Of a stretch of 64,000 nucleotides of DNA, positions 10,507 to 19,756 are shown piece after piece. A model generated the notes under the pieces. That model made no database searches. It was not told the origin of the DNA and saw only the letters and a list, made by a program, of their open reading frames with translations. Numbering within the stretch: the stretch's first letter is position 1; every line of letters starts with the position of its first letter. Source of the DNA: a virus; IMG/VR virus record IMGVR_UViG_3300008108_000413, positions 1 through 64,000 of that record. One strand, given 5' to 3'. The translations under genes were made by a program, and so were the position numbers.

Positions 10507-11163
10507 CTAAATTGCAACTCCTTCATACTCAACACCGTAGTTATTATTAACCTTACCACTATAGAAAAGGTTAACTACTTTACGCTGTACAGCATTCTTA
10601 AGCTTCTCAATTTCCCCTTTATGAGGAACATTATAATTAGGATTTCCTGGAGTAATGCTAATAGCTTCTGAAGTTGTAGAACTTTTGAAAGACTCAGGTA
10701 AAGCCTGAAACCAATTTTTAGGAATAAAAGTCTTTTTAGTAGGAGCTACAGGATTCTGAATGTATGTATTATTTAATGTTATACTAGCATTTTGTTTTTG
10801 CTGTTGAGCAGGAATAGGAGTTTCTACAACCTTTTTTCCTAAATAATCTAATAGTGCATCATTAGCTTCATCAGAATGAAGATCAGATTGTTCAAGAATA
10901 TCTGAAGCCTGTTTAATAACATACTTTCGTATAACGGGATCAATAGCTTGATACTTATTAATGATAGCAGGAATAGACTTAGCATAAGCTGCCGCAAGAT
11001 TAGTATCTCCATTCCTTTTTGCAACAAGATCATAGATCTTGTTCATATAATCTTTTAAACTAAAAGTTGAAGGTGTTTCTTTTGCCAGTTCACCTTTAAG
11101 ATCATTAGCTACTTTTTCAGCAAATCTTACTAAAGCATCACCTTGTAAAGTACATTTAGCCAT
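10507..11163 (-). CDS. Probable N-terminal part of the virion RNA polymerase protein, separated by a frame break
   Basis: This 218-residue frame begins MAKCTLQGDALVRFAEKVAN and ends GVEYEGVAI at a TAG. It has a helical N-terminal part and a low-complexity Pro/Gln/Asn stretch near residue 120. Its last codons run directly into the giant polymerase frame if reading shifts back one base at the ATTT: GVAI is then followed by LEVASKEEGYPVVLSLRG. The polymerase frame has no ATG of its own at that point. I therefore think this is the true N-terminus of the polymerase polypeptide, split by a one-base deletion, a sequence error or a real frameshift. Reading through the TAG does not help, because that frame ends 16 codons later. 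No independent function is recognised. Confidence 0.75.
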   Translation of the reverse strand: MAKCTLQGDALVRFAEKVANDLKGELAKETPSTFSLKDYMNKIYDLVAKRNGDTNLAAAYAKSIPAIINKYQAIDPVIRKYVIKQASDILEQSDLHSDEANDALLDYLGKKVVETPIPAQQQKQNASITLNNTYIQNPVAPTKKTFIPKNWFQALPESFKSSTTSEAISITPGNPNYNVPHKGEIEKLKNAVQRKVVNLFYSGKVNNNYGVEYEGVAI

Positions 11164-11177
11164 TTCTTATGATATTG

Positions 11178-14100
11178 TTATGGTACGCAAGAATCAAGGT
11201 CTTCCAAGAATCCTTTTTCAATTTCTTCTTTTGATTTTGTATTATTTAAAGCAGCTTTTACAGCTTCATCATCCTTAAGAAAATCATCCATCGCTTTAAC
11301 ATTTTCAACATTGATTTCCTTTTCTTCAGGTGTAAGTTCCTCAGTTTCAGGAGCTTCTGCAGAAATGATCTTACTTATTTTATACATATCTTTATTTGTA
11401 AGTATCTCAGGTTCAGTATTTACACGTTCTTCAGCTGGTAGTGCATCATTATAAAGAGTGATCTCTTTATCATTTTTATTAACCACTACAAACTTAGAAG
11501 AAGGATTGCCTTCAAAGATAATATAATCTCCAATTTCTACACGACTTATACTCTTTAATTCTTTACGAATAGCTTGAATTACTTTATCAATAAGAAGAGC
11601 ATACTCTTCTGTATATGGTAATCCTGCTTCAGCTACTTCATTTTCTATTTTATCAAGAGCTTTTTTAATATTATCAGGATTGCGCTCAATTTTCATCTGA
11701 TCTCTTAACTGTCCAAGCTTTACAAGAATTTTATTCTTTACAGCATCTTTTGGAGATATATACCATTCAGGAGCTTCTTCTACTGGCTCTTCAAGTTTTT
11801 CTACTATTTCAGATGCTTCTGGAGAAAGAGCTTGTTCTGGAAACAAGTTTCTATCCACAGTAACTTGCATAGTCATAGCACCCGTGTCATCTTTATTAGC
11901 TATAGCTGATATATAACTTTCTTTAGTTTCTTTTACAGTAATAGGAAATACAACTATATTTTTTACAGTAATTCCTGTACGCTGTCTAAGTAATTCTGCA
12001 TAAGCAGATTGCTGAACAGCATCAGATTGTCTATAATCATAGACAGGTAAACTACCATATTTATTTATTTGATTCTCAAAAGTTTTGATAAACTTATCAG
12101 CAACAGTTTTTTCTTCTTTAGTAAAATTTTTAACAGCTAGAATATTATTAGTTTTTATAGGCTTTTCTTTGAAATTTAATTCCTCAACAGCTTTAATTTT
12201 ACTAATGATACTGTCATAAAGATCACCTCCTTCTTTCTTTAAGAATTCATCCATTGCATAATGAACTCTTCTATCTGGACCTGATGTTTTTAAGTCAATA
12301 ATATAAACTTCACCTTTTTTGCTAATACCAAGTAAGTCTATAGTTCCTGCATATTTTTCTCCATTGAGCACTCCCCATAGTGTAGGTATATCAGAAATAA
12401 GAGTTAAATCTTTTTCATCTGTAATTTTCTTAACCTCTTTAAAAACATTAAAGAGATTTTTTAACATATTATCACTAAATTCTTTATAAATAAAAGGCTC
12501 ATCTTCTCCTAAAGCTTCTTGTTCTTGTTCGTGTTTTTTTCTAAGCCGTTTTATTTCAGCATCATAAATATTTTTTATTTCTTTTTCTTCAAAGGGTTTT
12601 ATAATAAATCTTCTAAGTAAAGCATCTATTATAGTACCTCTAGTAGCAGCTGTCTCACTATTAAATGTTTTATCACCAGTAAGATTTGTAACTCTTTTAT
12701 ATTCATCTTCTGGATTTTGACTATCTATATAAACCTTTTTGTTTGAAGGACTTACTATAAGAGTCTTTTCATTAAGAGCTTTGAGTCTTTCTTTTACTTC
12801 TTGAACACTAGCTGTAGTAACTTCTTCAACAGGCTTAGCTTCAGGTTTAACTAACTCTCCTGTAGTATTATTAAATCCAAACTCTTTTTGAAGTCTTTGA
12901 TTTAAGTAAGCAAATGTTTGTGGAGCTTTTGTAGCAAGTGCTGCTAATCCAGTACCAAATCCACCTTTAGGTAATACAATAGTTTTACCTTCTTTAGCTG
13001 CTCTATCTTTTGCTTTTTTAATATCAGAATCTATAACTGCTTTATTATCAGCAAGTTGATCATCTGACATAAAAGCATCACTTGCATTAGATGGTTTTAA
13101 TTTTGTAGAGATTCCCATAGCATTAGGCTCATCTCTAATTATAGCTTGACCGCCTTTACCAGTTCTAGTATTATTATCTCCAAATAAGAATAACTTATCA
13201 GGATTAGCTCTAAGTAACTCTGGTGTATAGTTTTCAGAAATAACTTCTACTTTACTTTCAGCAGGTTTAGCTCCTTCTATATCAGTTTTCTTATCAGAAA
13301 CAGGAGCTTCAGGTTTAGTAGCAGTAGTAAGCTCTGGTCCTGTAGGAGTTCCATAAGGTGTAGTAGGAGTGAATACTCCAGCTTTAGTTTCTGCTGGAGC
13401 AGGCTTAAGATTATTCTTCTTATTATAAGCTTCTATAATCTGTTTAGCTTCTGGAGATCTTTTTAAGAACTGATCAAAACTTGGATAAGGGAATTTAACA
13501 TCAGGTCTTTCTTCAGCAAAATATGTCTTAAGTGATTCATACTTTCGAATAAGTTCTTCCTGAAGCTCTTTAGGCATAGTGTTAATATCATCAACAACAC
13601 TAATAGCTTTTTGAGCAGGTGCCTCTTCTTCAACTACTTCAGTTTCAACTTCTTCAGTAACAACCTCTTCTACAGGATATCTATCATTTAAGATATTTTG
13701 GAAAGCTTCGTACTTAGGATTATCTGGTGTTATAGGTTCTTTACTTGCAATATCATAAAGTTCAAACTTTGCAGTTCTAGGATTTTTTAAGAACTCTTCT
13801 ACATTCTCTGGTATTACAAATAAACCTTGATCGTAGATAGCATTAAGTAAATCATTAGAATCTTTTAAATCTAGAAACTTTTTATAACCTTCTGTTATAC
13901 GCTCAGCTTTAGTAGCCTGAAGTTGTTCTTGAGCTGTTTCAATTGCAGATATATATCTATCAAAGTATAAAGGGTCATTAAGAATATTAAGTGCTTTTGT
14001 ATAAGCATTTGAATCTGAGTCAAGTAAGTGATAATCTCTTACTTTAGTAAATGCTTTTCCAAGCTCTTTACTCATAAGAGTACCTCCCTGTTCTTCTGCA

Positions 14101-16778
14101 ATAAGCTTAGTATACTTATCAAAAATAGGATACATCTCTGATGTAAGATTATTGATAAGCTTATTAACCCCAGTAAGATCTAAGTCTTTATTTCTAAACG
14201 CTTCTTCTCTAGCTTTAGCAATAAGAGTGAATTTAAACGCAATATCATTCCATTTCTTAAGCTCATCTATTTTTGTTTGTTTGAGCTTAGCTTTTTTCTT
14301 TTGTTCAGGTGTACCTTCTTTTAATGTATCTACCTCAAGCTCAAGAGTTTCTATAAGTCTCTGTCTTTGATAGTTATCTAAAAGTGCTGTAATATCTGAT
14401 GCTCCTGCATCTTTAATTTCCTGAGCACCTCTTCTAAGACTTAACCAAGGAGAAGCTTGAGAGAATTCATTAACAATTCCCATAAGCCTTCCATTAGTTC
14501 TTCTCAAAGCTTCGGTAGAAGTAGTGATTGTCTCTATAGCAAACTCGTGAGCTTGATACTTAGCAAGCATCTTTTTATAAAGATCTTCATTCTTTTTAGG
14601 ATCTATTAGACTAAGATCCACTGGATTAGGATATTCTTTCTTTACTACCTCATAGGTGTCTTTAACATCCAGAGCTCTTTGCTTCGCATTATTAAGTCTT
14701 CTTCTTACATCTTGAGCTTCTGCTGCAGGCATGTTATATGCTTTAGCAAGATCTTCATCTTCAAGAGTAAGCATATCATCTATATGATCTGTAAAGAGTT
14801 TGGTTTTATCGGTAGCAGCAAGAGTATATGCTTTAGATGCAAAAGCTGCATCTACAGCTGATTTATATTTATATTCATTTCCTTCATCTGCAGCTTTATC
14901 TGCTTCATCCATGTAATTCTTAACCTTAGATGCAGTAGTAGCATTTCTTTCTCCTACATTGACCGCATCCATAGCCATGCCATTAACAGCATCTTTAATA
15001 GCTTCTTCTCTTACTCTTCTTCTCTCTTTAGCTGCTTCTACTTTAGCTTTACCAGATTTTGTTCTACTTGCTATAGTTTCAAATATACCAGTAGTTGGTC
15101 CAGCAATACCTCCCATAAGAGTACCAGTAAAGTATCCTGATAAGAAAGTTTCAAGACCTTGTCCAGTAAGTTGACCTTTTACACTTGTGCCAAATTGACT
15201 CATGCCTTCCCAAAAACCTGCAACTGAAGGATCTTTATCTATCTTTTCATGATATGCTATTACAGAAGATGATATAGCATCTTGTAAGTTTTCTTGTAAA
15301 GCTTCTGGTAAATTAGTGACAAAGTATTCTCTTGACCAAGGTAAATAAGGAGAACTCATAAGAAATTCTGCAGCTTTTCTTCCAGCACCCTTTTCTGCAT
15401 ACTCGTAAGCTCCTTTTTCTAAAACCTTTCCTGCACCCACACCTACAAGATATCTGTTAGATCCCTTCTCTACAGTTTTTGCTATAGAACTTAAAGTAGG
15501 AAAACCTCTTAAATATTTACCAAAGAAAATTTTGTTAGTAAGAAATATAGCAGGTAAGTTAGCCATGCTTACAGTAAAATCTACAGATGCAGCTTTTTGA
15601 TATATATCTTGTGCATCTTGACTACCTGGATCAGGCATTCTACCATTCTTAGCATAGTATTCATCAACAAGCTTTTGATGATACTCTGATCTAGCCATAG
15701 CTCCTTCTAACCCTGCTTCCTCTACCCCAAGGCTTATCATTCTAATATCTTTAAAGAAGTGACCAAAGCCATGTGCAGCTAAAGCAAGTTTTTCCGTTGA
15801 TGTCCAAACTTTTTCACCTTTAGCTAAGAAACTAGTAAACTGATAAGTATTTTCTAATGGATTTAAAAACTTAGCTGCAGCAACACCTGCTTTACCTATT
15901 TTAGAAGCATCATAAAATTCCTTTACATTTCGAGCTTGTTTAAGTCCTTTTAAAAAATCATAGGTGCCTTGAATAGCTTTTGTAAATCTACCAACATTTG
16001 TAGCCTGCCTTGTTGCAGCAGCAGCTACTGTAGGTAAGGTAGCACCAAGTGTCTCAGGAGCTAAAGCTAAAGCACCAGCTTCTACAGCAAATAGTACAGC
16101 ATTTTCAGCAAGTATCTCAGCACCTATACCTAACGTATACATGGAACTGAGTCCAAAATTAGTAATAGATGATCCAATACCTTCTTTACTTGAAGATCCT
16201 AAAGCAAGACCTTCTTTCATTGTTTCAGCAGCTTTAAAATCATCTGATCCAAATATAGATGATCCAAAAGCATTAGATAATAATTTTGAATATTGAGAAG
16301 TAGATCTTCTCCAATCATCAGCCCACGTACTGTTTTCATTATAGAGTTCTTCATTATCTCTATAAGGAGAAAATCCTAGCTTTTTATAATTAGGATGGGT
16401 ATAGTATCTTTCAAATTGCATATTCTTCCAGCCTGCGCCATAAGAATATGTTCTACCATACTTATATTCATCTTTTGCCCAATTTTCTGCATCATCTAGG
16501 TAATCAAGTGCAGCATCTGTAAAAGACTTGTTTCCTTGAGGAGTTGCATTATTAACTCCTGGAGCTGGACCAGTTACTTCATTACCTACAAGATTTTGAT
16601 TAACATCTACAGCTGTTGGTGTAGTTCTTGGAATAGGTGCGCTAATTACAGGATATGGATTAGTAGGAATACCCTCATTAACTTCAGAGAACATTCTATT
16701 AAAAGCTGAAAGCGGATCTTGAGCCGCTTCAACTTCAGAAATAGACTGATTTATATTTGCTAGAGGATCTAGTGCCAT
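11178..16778 (-). CDS. Large virion protein (1866 aa) with a PD-(D/E)XK nuclease-like domain
   Basis: This is one of the giant proteins encoded next to the crAss-like virion polymerase and is probably packaged and ejected. Residues about 205-260 and 545-575 are rich in Ala/Gly/Leu and could contact membrane; the middle is long, charged and helical. Around residues 1185-1310 is a conserved module with FGDN (1199) followed by RTGKGGQA and PKGGFGTG. I know this pattern from phage proteins but cannot assign a function. Residues about 1390-1610 look like a RecB-type nuclease: GTIDLL with Asp1481, IIDLKT with Asp1495 and Lys1497, and QQSAYAELL with Tyr1593. The C-terminus is acidic. It starts 6 bases after the previous gene. 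Nuclease activity is inferred from motifs only. Confidence 0.82.
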   Translation of the reverse strand: MALDPLANINQSISEVEAAQDPLSAFNRMFSEVNEGIPTNPYPVISAPIPRTTPTAVDVNQNLVGNEVTGPAPGVNNATPQGNKSFTDAALDYLDDAENWAKDEYKYGRTYSYGAGWKNMQFERYYTHPNYKKLGFSPYRDNEELYNENSTWADDWRRSTSQYSKLLSNAFGSSIFGSDDFKAAETMKEGLALGSSSKEGIGSSITNFGLSSMYTLGIGAEILAENAVLFAVEAGALALAPETLGATLPTVAAAATRQATNVGRFTKAIQGTYDFLKGLKQARNVKEFYDASKIGKAGVAAAKFLNPLENTYQFTSFLAKGEKVWTSTEKLALAAHGFGHFFKDIRMISLGVEEAGLEGAMARSEYHQKLVDEYYAKNGRMPDPGSQDAQDIYQKAASVDFTVSMANLPAIFLTNKIFFGKYLRGFPTLSSIAKTVEKGSNRYLVGVGAGKVLEKGAYEYAEKGAGRKAAEFLMSSPYLPWSREYFVTNLPEALQENLQDAISSSVIAYHEKIDKDPSVAGFWEGMSQFGTSVKGQLTGQGLETFLSGYFTGTLMGGIAGPTTGIFETIASRTKSGKAKVEAAKERRRVREEAIKDAVNGMAMDAVNVGERNATTASKVKNYMDEADKAADEGNEYKYKSAVDAAFASKAYTLAATDKTKLFTDHIDDMLTLEDEDLAKAYNMPAAEAQDVRRRLNNAKQRALDVKDTYEVVKKEYPNPVDLSLIDPKKNEDLYKKMLAKYQAHEFAIETITTSTEALRRTNGRLMGIVNEFSQASPWLSLRRGAQEIKDAGASDITALLDNYQRQRLIETLELEVDTLKEGTPEQKKKAKLKQTKIDELKKWNDIAFKFTLIAKAREEAFRNKDLDLTGVNKLINNLTSEMYPIFDKYTKLIAEEQGGTLMSKELGKAFTKVRDYHLLDSDSNAYTKALNILNDPLYFDRYISAIETAQEQLQATKAERITEGYKKFLDLKDSNDLLNAIYDQGLFVIPENVEEFLKNPRTAKFELYDIASKEPITPDNPKYEAFQNILNDRYPVEEVVTEEVETEVVEEEAPAQKAISVVDDINTMPKELQEELIRKYESLKTYFAEERPDVKFPYPSFDQFLKRSPEAKQIIEAYNKKNNLKPAPAETKAGVFTPTTPYGTPTGPELTTATKPEAPVSDKKTDIEGAKPAESKVEVISENYTPELLRANPDKLFLFGDNNTRTGKGGQAIIRDEPNAMGISTKLKPSNASDAFMSDDQLADNKAVIDSDIKKAKDRAAKEGKTIVLPKGGFGTGLAALATKAPQTFAYLNQRLQKEFGFNNTTGELVKPEAKPVEEVTTASVQEVKERLKALNEKTLIVSPSNKKVYIDSQNPEDEYKRVTNLTGDKTFNSETAATRGTIIDALLRRFIIKPFEEKEIKNIYDAEIKRLRKKHEQEQEALGEDEPFIYKEFSDNMLKNLFNVFKEVKKITDEKDLTLISDIPTLWGVLNGEKYAGTIDLLGISKKGEVYIIDLKTSGPDRRVHYAMDEFLKKEGGDLYDSIISKIKAVEELNFKEKPIKTNNILAVKNFTKEEKTVADKFIKTFENQINKYGSLPVYDYRQSDAVQQSAYAELLRQRTGITVKNIVVFPITVKETKESYISAIANKDDTGAMTMQVTVDRNLFPEQALSPEASEIVEKLEEPVEEAPEWYISPKDAVKNKILVKLGQLRDQMKIERNPDNIKKALDKIENEVAEAGLPYTEEYALLIDKVIQAIRKELKSISRVEIGDYIIFEGNPSSKFVVVNKNDKEITLYNDALPAEERVNTEPEILTNKDMYKISKIISAEAPETEELTPEEKEINVENVKAMDDFLKDDEAVKAALNNTKSKEEIEKGFLEDLDSCVP

Positions 16779-16784
16779 AATTAA

Positions 16785-19703
16785 TTATTGTCCCATTTGA
16801 TTAAACATATCCATAGGATTTGGAGCAGGTTGGCTCTGATCAAATATGCTTGTTGGTTGAAGCATAGATGGATCAAATATCATATTAGTTCTTTGATTGC
16901 TATCGTAATTATTATTAGCAATATCAATTTGAGTTAAAAGATTTTTATAACCCATAACAAGATTTTGACCACCTACTTCAGCACTAAGTATTTTTTGTGC
17001 AGGTTTTGCAACAGGTACACCAGTACTATAATCCCACAAGAAACCTGTTACATTATATCTACCATCATTCATTTTATTAATGGTAATTTTTCCACCCTTT
17101 GGTTCTTCTACTGTATATGGTCTATGTTCAAGAATAATATCATAAGGTTTAAGAGCAAATGATTCTGTAAAATCATTTTTTAAATCTTTCTTAGGTACAT
17201 ACATTGTAACACCATTAGTTACAATATCGGGATTGCTTCCCCAACCTGCGCCATCAGTACCTTTATATTTCTGAGCATAACCAGGAGCAAAAGTAATATG
17301 TATTGCTTTATAGTTAGGATTACTTAAGGCAAGATCAAGATATGTAACTGTACCAAAAGGTCTTCCTTTATCTTTATTATCAAATGCTCCAGATTTAATA
17401 TCTGTTACTACAGTGTTTATAGCTTGGATATAATCATCATTTCCTTTCTCAGCATCACTTTGATCAGCTACAATACCAGCACTAAATAATGCATTAGAAG
17501 AAATTAAACCATCTTGTGCAAAAGTTAATAAACCTCTTGTACCAAAAGCTGCTGGAGCTGCTGCATCAAAAGCATACTGAACTCCACCACCTGAAGATTT
17601 ACCTTCTGCAAACATTCCAAAGGATTTGTTTGAATCATAGATAGCGGTAACAAGAGGTACTTTTTTATTAGGATCAAGTTTATCTACCCCTGTTGATGAT
17701 CCACTATTATATGCATAAACATATTTTTCATACATATCATCATAAATTTCTCCACCATCTTCACCTCCCCAATTCATGCTTGCGTATTCTTTTTTAGTTC
17801 TAAGATCTCCATTATCTTTAAATAAAAGACCAAACATGTCTCTTTCATCTTCAGCAACTAATCCAGAAGTTAAAGCCCAGGATCTTACATTGAAATTATT
17901 TTTTCTATAAACATCTCCTGTAATATCTAAAAGTTGTTTAGAGTCATTATACTTAGTTGCAATAGGATCAAGAGTATTTGTATAAAATCTATCATACAAA
18001 GCATTATTATTTTTATCCTGTCTAGTTATTATAGCCTTGTTATAATAACTAGTAGGATCTTCAGCTAACAATTGTCTGTAATCAACAGTTTGATTATCTG
18101 ACTTAAAAGTATTTGAGTTTTCATCATATTTGTCTCCCCAAATACTTTTTAGTGCAGCTTTTGCTGCATTTCTACTTGCATCTGTAAAAGTTGTAGTATT
18201 AACATAATTTAAAAGATCAGCGGTAGCAGCTTCCACATACTGAGAAGCATATCCTACAGTATTTGTTTTTTGCTGATTCATGTAAATAAAAGCTTCTGCA
18301 GCTTCATCAGTTAATTCTGTAGCAGCAGAAGTACCTGGAGTACCTTCTATAAATCTACCTGCATTAAGAGCAGAAGTTGCAGAACCTCTATTTTGAGTTT
18401 CTGAATTTTCTTTCATTTGCTCTTTAACAATATCAAGCTTTGTTTTATATAAAGCTTCTTCCATAGAATACTTATGCTGCTGTGCCATTCTTGACATAGA
18501 CAAAGAATGGTCATAATAACTTTTAGCATAAGGATCTGCTTCAACTTTTTGCTCACCTGTAAGATTTGCTACATTTATAGCAGCCTCTTTAAAATCATTA
18601 TCCATCAAAACTCTTGCTATAAGAGAATCAACATAATTTGCTTTTGCTTTTCTATTCTCTGCATTTAATTGAATAGCAGTTGCTGTTTTAGCTGTGCCAT
18701 CATCATACAAAGCAGTTTTCATTTTTTCATTGTAATTAACGCTTTGTAATTTCCAAGCTTCTGCTAAACTATCATTTCCTGTAGTACCTTCTTTTTTAAT
18801 TTTTTCTTCTAAAGCCAATTTAATATCTTGAGACTTAGATGCATCTTTTAATGCACCTATAGCTATCTGTTTATACTCATCAACTTTTGAAGTAATAGCA
18901 TTTATATATTCTTCTTCAGCAGCAGCTTCATCTCCCCCAAATCTTTCAGCATTATTAAGTATGTAGTTTTTTCTTTGTACATAAGCCATGGATTTATACA
19001 TGTTTTGTATTTTAGAATCTACACCGTATTGATTTCTAAATAACTGATACAAAGGAATTTCTAAGTTCTTACCATCTTTTGTAGTAACAATATATCTACC
19101 ATCTGGTGACCAACCTACAGTAGTAACACCAAAACCTTGTTTCTTTAATTGAGAAACATAGTTTATAGCCTTCTCTGTAATATTTATAAAAGGGTTATAA
19201 GTAGGCGCAGCCATACCCATAGCTTCTTCTGCAGAAGCTTTTTTATATTCGTCAGCTCTAAAATGTAATTCATTAACACCTACATCCCAATAACCTCCAC
19301 CACACTCTTCTTGATTTAAGCAGTTTCTATAATCTTCAGCTAAAGTAAGTTGGTTTCTGTATTGTTTAGTAAAAGACATATCCTTGATAATATTTTTATT
19401 ATCATAGATAGACTTAAATACTGATCCCGCAGCATCTGCATTTTGCTGAAGAGATAAATCAAGACCAGACATCTTCTTGATATCTTGGTCAACCATTTTA
19501 AAGAATTGATCCCTTTGTTGAATGTTGTCATCCCTAAGCATAGGAGAGTATAGCAATGTGCCATACATCTTGTTAAGTTGCTTATGAGCTTGATCATATC
19601 TACTCTGTCTAGTTTGTAAAACATTAGAAAGGAAGTTATAATCAGGTTGAAAAGGTTGCAACTGAGGAATGTAATCTGTAACACCTTGGATATATGAAGC
19701 CAT
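16785..19703 (-). CDS. Conserved crAss-like virion or cargo protein (972 aa)
   Basis: The protein starts MASYIQGVTDYIPQLQPFQP and is followed by tyrosine- and glutamine-rich helices with heptad-like spacing. Proteins with this N-terminal pattern occur in crAss-like phages just before the giant polymerase-region genes, which supports a structural or internal cargo role. I see no catalytic motif and no membrane segment. The C-terminal end is Pro/Met/Gln-rich. It sits between two other large virion genes with gaps of 53 and 6 bases and no terminator, so it is part of one long transcription unit. Exact function is unknown. Confidence 0.8.
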   Translation of the reverse strand: MASYIQGVTDYIPQLQPFQPDYNFLSNVLQTRQSRYDQAHKQLNKMYGTLLYSPMLRDDNIQQRDQFFKMVDQDIKKMSGLDLSLQQNADAAGSVFKSIYDNKNIIKDMSFTKQYRNQLTLAEDYRNCLNQEECGGGYWDVGVNELHFRADEYKKASAEEAMGMAAPTYNPFINITEKAINYVSQLKKQGFGVTTVGWSPDGRYIVTTKDGKNLEIPLYQLFRNQYGVDSKIQNMYKSMAYVQRKNYILNNAERFGGDEAAAEEEYINAITSKVDEYKQIAIGALKDASKSQDIKLALEEKIKKEGTTGNDSLAEAWKLQSVNYNEKMKTALYDDGTAKTATAIQLNAENRKAKANYVDSLIARVLMDNDFKEAAINVANLTGEQKVEADPYAKSYYDHSLSMSRMAQQHKYSMEEALYKTKLDIVKEQMKENSETQNRGSATSALNAGRFIEGTPGTSAATELTDEAAEAFIYMNQQKTNTVGYASQYVEAATADLLNYVNTTTFTDASRNAAKAALKSIWGDKYDENSNTFKSDNQTVDYRQLLAEDPTSYYNKAIITRQDKNNNALYDRFYTNTLDPIATKYNDSKQLLDITGDVYRKNNFNVRSWALTSGLVAEDERDMFGLLFKDNGDLRTKKEYASMNWGGEDGGEIYDDMYEKYVYAYNSGSSTGVDKLDPNKKVPLVTAIYDSNKSFGMFAEGKSSGGGVQYAFDAAAPAAFGTRGLLTFAQDGLISSNALFSAGIVADQSDAEKGNDDYIQAINTVVTDIKSGAFDNKDKGRPFGTVTYLDLALSNPNYKAIHITFAPGYAQKYKGTDGAGWGSNPDIVTNGVTMYVPKKDLKNDFTESFALKPYDIILEHRPYTVEEPKGGKITINKMNDGRYNVTGFLWDYSTGVPVAKPAQKILSAEVGGQNLVMGYKNLLTQIDIANNNYDSNQRTNMIFDPSMLQPTSIFDQSQPAPNPMDMFNQMGQ

Positions 19704-19756
19704 ATCAGTATATAAATTTACTCAAAAATATTTAAAGTTTACTAAACTTATAAAGT

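Noticed and set aside
10507-10560. Reassignment of TAG to an amino acid, as in some crAss-like phages, to explain the stop before the polymerase frame
   Set aside because: Reading through this TAG reaches a TAA after 16 codons and does not enter the polymerase frame, so a one-base shift explains the data and reassignment does not.
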